From CAZLBC01 sp964557575 (lineage in GTDB: Bacteria; Planctomycetota; Phycisphaerae; SM23-33): a stretch of DNA of 5,608 nt. Shown here piece by piece: positions 1 to 5,541 of this stretch. The notes under the pieces are model-generated. The model was given only the letters and a program-made list of their open reading frames with translations, did no database searches and was not told the DNA's origin. How positions within the stretch are numbered: the first letter of the stretch is position 1; every line of letters starts with the position of its first letter. Location of the stretch: NCBI GenBank assembly GCA_964557575.1, contig CAZLBC010000173.1, forward strand, positions 1 to 5,608. The letters are read 5' to 3'. Position numbers and translations under genes: made by a program.

Positions 1-16
1 GAAACCGGAAAATATT

Positions 17-89
17 ACCGGTACGTGTACGACCGGTGAGGAGGTCGAGTGGGAAAGACGTGCTTGGGGGGTGGGGGCTGCTGCCACCC
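17..89 (-). terminator. Possible terminator region of the minus-strand cluster
   Basis: Just past the TAA of the 172-aa ORF, GGGTGG and CCACCC (69-74 and 84-89) can form a short GC-rich hairpin, but no T-run follows. Further on, two ACCGGT sites (17-22 and 32-37) with inner CGT/ACG can form a hairpin of about nine pairs with one bulge; on the minus strand it is followed by AATATTTT. The second is the better terminator candidate, although its T-tract is imperfect. Confidence 0.3.
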
Positions 90-608
90 TTAATCTCTTG
101 AAATGACAGTTACATTTTCAAACACGGCGCTGACCATGTCTTTAAGGATACAATCTTCCGTTGCGAGAAAACCAGTATATGATGCGGCGTGTGCATACGC
201 GGTATCCTCGAAGTCATTCTCCTTCACTTTACGTATATTTGAAGCCTGAAGCATTGAATACCAGCAGGATATCCGACTCAGACGGCCAATAGAAAACACA
301 TCCGGATAGTGCGCGAGCACACTGCACCATTGTTCTGATCTGTAAACTTTACCACTGAGTGCAAAAGCGTGTCCCCAAAATGGGGCTCTTATTAAAGGCA
401 CAATTTCTTTACGCCAGTTTTGGGCGACACGAAGCTGTGAGATTAAATCGGCCTCGTAAGTCTGCATAGCAATACTTGTTATTTCGCATAGTTTAATAAA
501 AGCAGCTCTGCCTGTCTCATCTGTTTGACGGCCACTTGATGTTTCAAAATCTTTAAACATTTGAAACCACTGCGCTGGCGTTGCATCTTTTCCTGGCCTC
601 ATCCACAT
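90..608 (-). CDS. Hypothetical protein, probably the C-terminal fragment of a PIN-like nuclease (172 aa)
   Basis: An open frame of 172 codons ending in TAA. The last ~45 residues, with NDFEDTAYAHAASYTGFLATED (two Asp at 133 and 136, ATED at 150-153), have the pattern of the last acidic helix and strand of PIN-like ribonuclease domains, where Asp residues precede a small-residue helix and a T-[ED]-D turn. The upstream part is helical with Trp-rich segments and I do not recognise it. The N-terminal strand with the first catalytic Asp is not visible, so the protein looks 5'-truncated. The ATG at 608 has no Shine-Dalgarno, an in-frame TAG lies two codons upstream, and the start falls inside the broken AAA frame; ATG at 602 is an alternative. 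The region is AT-richer than the genes before it (one sampled row is 43% GC), which fits a separate origin. It could be expressed only weakly, or be a dead fragment. The PIN-like assignment is tentative. Confidence 0.5.
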   Translation of the reverse strand: MWMRPGKDATPAQWFQMFKDFETSSGRQTDETGRAAFIKLCEITSIAMQTYEADLISQLRVAQNWRKEIVPLIRAPFWGHAFALSGKVYRSEQWCSVLAHYPDVFSIGRLSRISCWYSMLQASNIRKVKENDFEDTAYAHAASYTGFLATEDCILKDMVSAVFENVTVISRD

Positions 609-681
609 CGACTACGGATGAGTCCCACTGGAAATCATTGAATACCGCGAGTTTCTTAATGCTTGCGATCTTTTTGAGCAT
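553..681 (-). pseudogene. Truncated 5' end of a RloC/AAA_13-type ATPase gene
   Basis: An ATG at 681 overlaps the stop of the 67-aa ORF as TGATG and follows a GGGGGA Shine-Dalgarno-like run by seven bases. The frame starts MLKKIASIKKLAVFNDF and goes on through QWDSSV. From memory this is the typical first strand-turn-strand of large AAA_13/RloC-like ATPases, in which a Walker A motif follows about 20 residues later. Here no Walker A appears. After about residue 24-25 (near base 607-612) the frame leaves the expected pattern and stops at TAA (553-555) after 42 codons. The last ~17 codons overlap out of frame with the following ORF, so they are junction sequence rather than native protein. Intact relatives are roughly 700-900 residues, so nearly the whole ATPase, including any effector domain, is gone. 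The family call rests on a short N-terminus only. Confidence 0.55.
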
Positions 682-884
682 CACACGATCCCCCATCTGA
701 TGGCAAACAGTGACTGGATCTCACTGAGGTACTTCAACTGCTTCTCGATCTTTCCGATCAGGTCTTCCCGTTGCTGGTCTATAGCATCCTGGGCATCAAA
801 CAGTTCTCGGCGCTTCGAGTTGCGGCGACCTTCCAGGTCACGGAGTTGCTTCTGGTCGATGAAGTCATGTTGGGCCGGGATCAT
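681..884 (-). CDS. 67-aa coiled-coil protein duplicating the helicase C-terminal tail
   Basis: Small, highly charged, presumably helical protein. Residues 11-67 align without gaps to residues 894-950 of the helicase encoded at 2332-5184; I count 42 of 57 identical, including QKQLRD, KRRELFDAQD, IDQQRE, LIGKIEKQLK and SLF. The first ten residues have no counterpart there. It starts at the ATG at 884 inside an ATGA overlap with the AlbA_2-type gene, with GAGGAAGG about six bases upstream, so it has the signals of a translated gene. Its stop overlaps the next start as TGATG. Its end, LFAIRWGIV, looks closer to the ending I recall for SNF2 relatives than the helicase's own LFTLQWRLA. It may be a free-standing coiled-coil partner that could dimerise with or compete with the helicase tail, or the stump of a second helicase gene lost by recombination. 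Expression is plausible; function is unknown. Confidence 0.7.
   Translation of the reverse strand: MIPAQHDFIDQKQLRDLEGRRNSKRRELFDAQDAIDQQREDLIGKIEKQLKYLSEIQSLFAIRWGIV
733..855 (-). repeat. 123-bp direct repeat, copy 2 (inside the 67-aa ORF)
   Basis: This block aligns without gaps to 2384-2506 in the 3' end of the helicase gene. My hand count gives 16 mismatches in 123 positions, about 87% identity. Both copies lie on the same strand and in the same reading frame. Similarity falls off on either side: toward the stop the proteins remain related, while toward the start it ends abruptly after the TTCTGG on the plus strand. Confidence 0.85.
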
Positions 885-2335
885 GTCGTACCTTCCTCGC
901 CCCTTTTGAGCACCTCACGGCCTTTGTTCGTCAGCCGGTATTTTTGCAGGCGGCTGCGGGGCTTGTCAGGGATGGTGCGATTGATGAGCCCCTGTTTTAA
1001 CAGCGGCTCCAGATAGGCTTTGCGGAAATGCTCGCGGTCCTTGATGCCGACCGCTTGCTGGATCTCGTCGCGCGACATGGGAATGTCATCAAGCGCCTGA
1101 AGCACCGCGATGACTTGCGGGGTGACTTGGGGGGTGTCTTGCGGGGTGACTTGCGGGGTGGCCGGCTTCGCCAGTGGAACCGTCACCGAGAACATCTCTC
1201 CGTCCTCGAAAACCGGCTGTCCCGCGCCGGGGGCGTAGTGGGGCAGGTATTGGTTAACCTTTCGCACGCCGGAGCCGAGTTCTTCGTAGCGTCCGATCTG
1301 GATCATGAACTTGCAGATAGTCGGGTTCTTGGGGAACGGCGTGAAGTTTCCGGGATCGATCCGGCCATGGTAGTGCGGCACGTTGGGGTTCTTGAATTCG
1401 ACTCGGTCGCGGTAGATCATCATTGTGGCCGGCGCGGCGCTGGTGTATTCCCGGTGGGCGATGATGTTGGCGACCAGTTCACGAAAAATGATCGAACGCA
1501 GGCTGATGCTGGTGACGCCTTCCATGTAGAACGGATCGTTGAGATGCTTCTCGACAAAGCCCATGAGCAGATCAAAGGCATCAATAAGGTTGCCCCGGAC
1601 GATCAGCCGATCGTCGTAGCGCTCGGTATCGTGGCGGCGCAGGAGCGCGTCGAACTTATACCCTGGCACGATACTCTGGATCGTCGTGTCGTAGCCGAAC
1701 ATGAGAGCGGCGGCCAAGGTGTAACCGGGCTTGCCGGTGGAATAATCCTGTCGGACGAAGCCCGCGACCCTGAGCAATTCTTCGAGAGGCAGATTGGCCC
1801 AGGGATGCTGCTGCTGACGGCCCAGCATCAAATTCTTAGCCTTCTCGAACAGGGCGGGATCGAGATCGTTCATGCCCAGATAGGGATAGACCCGCTGCTC
1901 GGTAAAGAAACTCAGCTTGCGGTTCATCAATCCGGCCAGGGAGTTAACGCCTTTGATTCGGTAGTCGCCATCCTCACTGCGCAAAAAGACGCTGCGCCCC
2001 ACCTGATGCACCTGCGAACTGGCAGGCACGAGCACCTTGACCACCCACTTGTCACCGATCTGTTCCTCGTGGGGGAAAAGCAGATGTGGCGGATCGAGCT
2101 TCTGAGGGTTGTTCGACAGATTGGCGATATCGGCCTTCACGAGCCCGATTGCATCCGGGTTCACTCCTGACACCGTGCCGTCATTTTCAACACCGAGCAC
2201 GATCAACCCACCGTCCATGTTCAGAAACGCGCAGACGGTATCGAAGAAGTTCGACGGCAAGCGGTCGTTTGCACGCTTGAACTCCAGCGTCAACCCTTCT
2301 TTGCGGCCGAATGGATATTTTTCCTCCGTTGTCAT
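881..2335 (-). CDS. AlbA_2 (Schlafen-like) ATP-binding protein with HATPase_c_4 and winged-helix domains (484 aa)
   Basis: Putative DNA-binding ATP-binding regulator of the COG2865 type. Residues about 13-135 form an AlbA_2/Schlafen-like domain, with LEFK (17-20) and FLNMDGGLIVLGVENDG (37-53). Residues about 283-388 match the HATPase_c_4 pattern: FRELVAN (284-290), AHREY (293-297), FKNPN (314-318) and ELGSGVRKV (352-360). A TPQ[V/D] linker repeated four times (393-408) leads to a winged helix (about 409-475) with MSRDEIQQAVGI and RLQKYRLTNKG. Such proteins are often annotated as transcriptional regulators or helicase-related proteins and are common beside restriction and defence genes; the real activity is poorly known. 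I chose the ATG at 2335 because it sits in an ATGA overlap with the helicase stop and follows GGAGG with a 5-base gap. A longer frame from 2347 would add four residues but lacks that arrangement. The 3' end overlaps the next ORF as ATGA. Control is probably from the helicase promoter; autoregulation is possible but not shown. Confidence 0.9.
   Translation of the reverse strand: MTTEEKYPFGRKEGLTLEFKRANDRLPSNFFDTVCAFLNMDGGLIVLGVENDGTVSGVNPDAIGLVKADIANLSNNPQKLDPPHLLFPHEEQIGDKWVVKVLVPASSQVHQVGRSVFLRSEDGDYRIKGVNSLAGLMNRKLSFFTEQRVYPYLGMNDLDPALFEKAKNLMLGRQQQHPWANLPLEELLRVAGFVRQDYSTGKPGYTLAAALMFGYDTTIQSIVPGYKFDALLRRHDTERYDDRLIVRGNLIDAFDLLMGFVEKHLNDPFYMEGVTSISLRSIIFRELVANIIAHREYTSAAPATMMIYRDRVEFKNPNVPHYHGRIDPGNFTPFPKNPTICKFMIQIGRYEELGSGVRKVNQYLPHYAPGAGQPVFEDGEMFSVTVPLAKPATPQVTPQDTPQVTPQVIAVLQALDDIPMSRDEIQQAVGIKDREHFRKAYLEPLLKQGLINRTIPDKPRSRLQKYRLTNKGREVLKRGEEGTT
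1113..1160 (-). repeat. Four tandem 12-bp units coding a TPQ[V/D] linker
   Basis: On the plus strand the unit is (A/T)CTTGCGGGGTG at 1113, 1125, 1137 and 1149, with single-base changes (ACTTGGGGGGTG in unit 2 and TCTTGCGGGGTG in unit 3). In the minus-strand gene it encodes TPQVTPQDTPQVTPQV, the flexible link between the HATPase-like domain and the winged helix. Because each unit is 12 bp, slippage changes linker length without breaking the frame. It is coding sequence, not a CRISPR array. Confidence 0.85.
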
Positions 2336-5184
2336 GCCAACCTCCATTGCAGCGTGAACAAAGACTTCACTTCACTGCTGTGTTTCAACTGCTTTTCGAT
2401 CTTGCCGATCAGCTCTTCGCGTTGCTGATCAATGGTATCCTGGGCGTCGAACAGTTCTCGGCGTTTCAAGTTGCGGCGGCGTTCCATGTCGCGGAGTTGC
2501 TTCTGGTAGGTCAGCTTTTCCTGGAGGGACTGGACAAGAGCGGCCGTGCGGCGCAGCTCGCGAATCTGCTTGTCGAGTTCCTTGATCTCGTGTTCGAGCG
2601 ACAGCTTCAGGTCTTCGCTCCAGCGGTCGAGCTTGAGGACTTCCTCGTCGAAAAACTGGCAGTTGCGAGTGTCGATCTCCGCCAACCGGGCGCTTACTTC
2701 GGCCTCACGTAACGCGGCCAGGCTGGGCACGTCGGCAGTTTCGGCTTCAACCTCGGCGGGCAGTGACAGGAGCTTGCGGCACATATCCTCGTCCAGAGTA
2801 TGGTTATGATCTGTTCTACCGGCAAAGATCAGAAACTCGTCGACCTCAACGGCCATCACGGTGAGCTTGGAGACTTCGAGCCAGCCAGATTGGCCGACCA
2901 GCGGTTCGAGGACGCTGATCTTGGAAGGATGGTTCGTGTAGTCGAACGCAACCTCAGCGGCGGGCAGCTGCCGGCCAATCGCCTGGTTGATCAATCGAAG
3001 CGCGAGCGGATGGTCGGGCCGATAGAAGTGCTCGTCGGCGTTTTCGGCTTCTTTCCAGTCCAGGTTGTACCAGCGCTGACGGGCATCGGGGCCGGAGTAC
3101 TGAAAACGCGGCCGCTGCGGATCGAAGCGTGCCTGGCCGTTGAGTTCGACCCGCGTCAGCTCAAGCAACCATCGCTCCCGCTGGGACAGGCATTCGATGG
3201 TCTTCTCCTGGCTGAGTTTCAGGCGGGACCGCACGTCTTCGTCGAAGTGTTCCATGAGTGCCTGGCGCGTCGCCGCAAGTCGGACTTGAATCTTGGCATC
3301 GAGTTCAGCTTGCAATGCGTCGAACGCCGCCTTGATGTCCGTGCTTGTCCGGCACGTCTGGTACACCTCAGCGATACGCCGCTCTATGTCTACGCCGGAT
3401 TCAAGAGCACCTAATACCTCGTCTGAGGCACCAAAGACGCCATCGAACAGCTTAAACTTCTCGCTCAGGAGCTCATAAACACGTTTGTCAGCCTGATTGC
3501 GGAGGTTTAGGAAGTTCACTACAACAACATCATGCTTCTGACCGTAACGATGGCATCTACCGATGCGCTGTTCGATGCGCTGTGGATTCCACGGTAAATC
3601 GAAGTTGACCACGAGCGAGCAAAACTGCAGGTTTACACCCTCGGCGGCAGCTTCAGTAGCCACGAGTATGGTGGCTTCGTCGCGGAAGTTTTCGACAATG
3701 GCCGCTTTCATGTCTATGGCTCGCGAGCCGGTGACACGCTCTGTACCTTCATGCTTGGCGAGCCATCGCTTGTAGATTACCGCATGGTGCGGCTGCTTGT
3801 TTGTACCGTTGATGGTAACGACCTGCCCTTCATACCCGCTTGTGTTCAGCAAATTGTACAAATACATTTGCGTTTCGCGAGACTCGGTAAATATGACAGC
3901 CTTGCGTTTCGCACCGAGTTCCTGGGCGCGAATGAATGCAATCTGTAGAGCGGGCAGGAGTTTTTCCCCTTTGGCGTTGTGGCTGATCCGGGAAGCAAGT
4001 TCGGCATAGCGGCGCAGGTCGGCAAGTTCGACCTTAAGCTTCTCCGGGTCGATTTCACATTCGGTGTCAGGGTCTGCATTTTCAGCGTGTTCATCCGCCA
4101 ATTCATCAACGCCTTCTATGTCATCGTCATCCAAAAGGTCAAGCTCGTCGCGCAGGTTCTCCAGCCGGTCTGCAAGCCTGCGGAGAGTGCGGGCGATGGC
4201 AAAGGTAGACGATGCGAGCAACTTGCGCAATACCATCGTGATTAACTGTCGTTGACTCGCAGGGAGGGCATAGAGCACTTCACGTTGTAGGTAGGTTGTG
4301 ATCTCATCATACAGAGTTTGCTCATCGTCGGTGGGTAAAAACTCCTGCGTGATGGGAACGCGATTTGTGAAGGGTATATATTCGGTTACTTGCTTGCGTA
4401 ACGCTCGCGTGCAGACGGCAGCAATACGCTGTTTCAGATGCATATTCCGGCTGACTTCATCCGGATTTTTGATGAACTGCTCGCGAAATGAGGCAATGTC
4501 GCCAAAAACGTGCGGGTCAATTACGCTTACGAGGCTGAAAAGTTCAAGCAGCGAGTTCTGCAGCGGCGTGGCAGTCAATAGAAGCTTTGGTGCCTGACCA
4601 ACTGCATCGGTTATCCTATGCGCCATCGTCTTGCGAGCCGCCGGATTGTTCCGCAGACGCGTGCGGGAACGATGGACATTTCGGAGTCGATGCGCTTCGT
4701 CAATAACAACAGTATCCCATGGGACCTGCGACACTTCGGCAGTCTTGGCGGCAGCGAAGTTGTATGAGCAAATAACCACCTTGTCTGTAAGATCAAACGG
4801 ATTCACCACCCCGTTCTTCTTAAGCCGGTTGAACACACGTGAATCCAAGACTTCTGACGGCAAGAAGAACTTCTCACTTAGTTCCTGCTGCCACTGCTTG
4901 CGCAGCATGGCGGGAACGACGATAAGAATGCGCCGTCGGCGTTCTGCCCAGCGTTGCGACAGGACGATCCCGGCTTCAATAGTTTTGCCCAGTCCGACTT
5001 CATCTGCCAAGACAGCGCCGTTTGTAAATGGCGAGCGAAGGGCGAAGAGGGCAGCATCTATCTGATGGGGGTTGAGGTCGACCCGGGCGTTCGCAATTGA
5101 CCTGGACAGTGCCGCAATATCTCCCCCTGACCCGCGGAGCGTCAAGGCGTGAGCCCAGTACTGGCTGTGGTATTGCGTAGTCAT
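2332..5184 (-). CDS. SNF2/RapA-like DEAD/DEAH-box helicase (950 aa), first gene of the operon
   Basis: Superfamily 2 helicase/translocase of the SNF2-RapA type, expected to use ATP to move on or remodel nucleic acid or nucleoprotein in the cytoplasm. Visible motifs: Q-like NPHQ (38-41), motif I ADEVGLGKT (60-68), Ia VVPAMLRKQW (89-98), II DEAH (162-165), III LLLTATPLQN (201-210), IV AVIFTESRET (429-438), V ILVATEAAAEGVNLQ (506-520), and VI with Q539RIGR and HRYGQ (527-549). An acidic stretch (about 347-380) sits in the inter-lobe insertion. The C-terminal part is family-specific and ends in a charged coiled coil (about 825-935). No nuclease or methylase domain is visible. The ATG at 5184 is the first possible start, since an in-frame TAG lies two codons upstream; no strong Shine-Dalgarno precedes it. 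The stop overlaps the next gene as ATGA. GC content rises from about 50% in the motor half to about 63% in the last third. Related SNF2 proteins occur in defence loci (DrmD of DISARM, BrxHII of BREX), but I cannot assign this one to either. Confidence 0.93.
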   Translation of the reverse strand: MTTQYHSQYWAHALTLRGSGGDIAALSRSIANARVDLNPHQIDAALFALRSPFTNGAVLADEVGLGKTIEAGIVLSQRWAERRRRILIVVPAMLRKQWQQELSEKFFLPSEVLDSRVFNRLKKNGVVNPFDLTDKVVICSYNFAAAKTAEVSQVPWDTVVIDEAHRLRNVHRSRTRLRNNPAARKTMAHRITDAVGQAPKLLLTATPLQNSLLELFSLVSVIDPHVFGDIASFREQFIKNPDEVSRNMHLKQRIAAVCTRALRKQVTEYIPFTNRVPITQEFLPTDDEQTLYDEITTYLQREVLYALPASQRQLITMVLRKLLASSTFAIARTLRRLADRLENLRDELDLLDDDDIEGVDELADEHAENADPDTECEIDPEKLKVELADLRRYAELASRISHNAKGEKLLPALQIAFIRAQELGAKRKAVIFTESRETQMYLYNLLNTSGYEGQVVTINGTNKQPHHAVIYKRWLAKHEGTERVTGSRAIDMKAAIVENFRDEATILVATEAAAEGVNLQFCSLVVNFDLPWNPQRIEQRIGRCHRYGQKHDVVVVNFLNLRNQADKRVYELLSEKFKLFDGVFGASDEVLGALESGVDIERRIAEVYQTCRTSTDIKAAFDALQAELDAKIQVRLAATRQALMEHFDEDVRSRLKLSQEKTIECLSQRERWLLELTRVELNGQARFDPQRPRFQYSGPDARQRWYNLDWKEAENADEHFYRPDHPLALRLINQAIGRQLPAAEVAFDYTNHPSKISVLEPLVGQSGWLEVSKLTVMAVEVDEFLIFAGRTDHNHTLDEDMCRKLLSLPAEVEAETADVPSLAALREAEVSARLAEIDTRNCQFFDEEVLKLDRWSEDLKLSLEHEIKELDKQIRELRRTAALVQSLQEKLTYQKQLRDMERRRNLKRRELFDAQDTIDQQREELIGKIEKQLKHSSEVKSLFTLQWRLA
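2384..2506 (-). repeat. 123-bp direct repeat, copy 1 (helicase C-terminal coiled coil)
   Basis: Partner of 733-855, encoding helicase residues about 894-934. The copies are 1,651 bp apart (start to start) and enclose the AlbA_2-type gene. Recombination between them would therefore delete that gene and leave a helicase with an intact, slightly different tail. Confidence 0.85.
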
Positions 5185-5218
5185 AGACTATTTGACTGTT
5201 CTGACTTCGCGGTGATTG

Positions 5219-5247
5219 TTAATAATGAAAGACATCCTTTCTGTCAT
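5219..5247 (-). promoter_or_regulatory. Candidate sigma-70 promoter of the helicase operon
   Basis: On the minus strand, -35 ATGACA (5242-5247; 5 of 6 matches to TTGACA), a 17-bp spacer, then -10 TATTAA (5219-5224; 4 of 6 matches to TATAAT). Transcription would start near 5212 and give a leader of about 28 bases before the helicase ATG at 5184. An A-rich run upstream of the -35 (5265-5270 on the plus strand reads TTTTTT) could act as an UP element. This is motif matching only. Confidence 0.5.
5225..5247. promoter_or_regulatory. Imperfect inverted repeat in the promoter spacer, possible operator
   Basis: The half-sites ATGAAAGACA (5225-5234) and TTTCTGTCAT (5238-5247) pair at 8 of 10 positions around a 3-base centre. 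A perfect inner GAAAG/CTTTC pair (5227-5231 and 5237-5241) overlaps them. The element covers the spacer and the -35 of the candidate helicase promoter, where a bound repressor would block RNA polymerase. The winged-helix protein of the operon is one possible binder, but nothing in the sequence proves it. Confidence 0.35.
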
Positions 5248-5256
5248 CAGATGTTC

Positions 5257-5266
5257 AAGTTAACTT
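5257..5266. repeat. Perfect 10-bp palindrome AAGTTAACTT upstream of the operon promoter
   Basis: AAGTTAACTT is its own reverse complement and lies 9 bases upstream of the candidate -35 hexamer, merging into a T6 run on the plus strand. It could be an upstream regulator site or simply part of an AT-rich upstream element. Confidence 0.3.
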
Positions 5267-5480
5267 TTTTAGCAGCAGCTTTCCACTCAAGAAACCCATA
5301 ATCACGCGGATTTACCTGGTCGAAAGCCGTTATTAGAAATTGTTATTCTCCCTCCACGCCCCGTTCTCTCTTCAATTGCTAGATTGGTATGCACTGTTGT
5401 TGCCGACAAATCAGAAACGTACTTCCATATCCCGCAGGAAACACCAGTACGCTCAGCGGGTTGGGCAGACCTGTTTTTCC

Positions 5481-5508
5481 ATGACCCGTTTTTCCAGACG
5501 TGTATAAT
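5481..5508 (+). promoter_or_regulatory. Sigma-70-type promoter for the rightward gene
   Basis: A perfect -10 TATAAT (5503-5508) follows a -35-like ATGACC (5481-5486; 4 of 6 matches) with a 16-bp spacer. The start would lie near 5515, about 27 bases before the ATG at 5542. It diverges from the helicase promoter about 235 bp to its left. Confidence 0.55.
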
Positions 5509-5541
5509 GCCCCCTACCCCCACAATCACGAAAGGCTTCCA

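Larger units (their letters stand above)
5185..5541. other. Divergent intergenic region, 357 bp
   Basis: This gap between the helicase start and the rightward gene holds the two divergent promoters, the inverted repeat and the AAGTTAACTT palindrome. The middle (about 5275-5460) is AT-rich and I see no convincing gene, tRNA, integrase site or terminator in it. A 90-codon minus-strand frame crosses the rightward promoter and gene start and has no recognisable domain. Confidence 0.6.

Noticed and set aside
700..1016. Two plus-strand frames of 69 and 81 codons (700-909 and 771-1016)
   Set aside because: Both are antisense to the 67-aa ORF and the 3' end of the AlbA_2-type gene; the minus-strand frames have overlaps, ribosome sites and homology to the helicase tail.
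1113..1160. Short tandem repeats as a possible CRISPR or iteron array
   Set aside because: Units are 12 bp without spacers and encode a repeated TPQ[V/D] peptide in a real gene.
1028..2170. A 380-codon open frame on the plus strand
   Set aside because: It lies fully antisense to the AlbA_2-type gene, which has clear domains and start signals; long antisense frames are expected in GC-rich codon-biased DNA, and this one shows no domain.
2336..2347. Four-residue N-terminal extension of the AlbA_2-type protein from ATG 2347
   Set aside because: The ATG at 2335 has GGAGG at the right distance and an ATGA overlap like that of the next gene, so it is the better start.
2800..3414. A 204-codon plus-strand open frame
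   Set aside because: Antisense to the GC-rich C-terminal part of the helicase, with no recognisable motif or ribosome site.
2332..5184. Assignment of the helicase as DISARM DrmD or BREX BrxHII
   Set aside because: The motor family fits, but no partner genes of either system (methylase, DrmA/B/C, PglZ, BrxC) are in the window.
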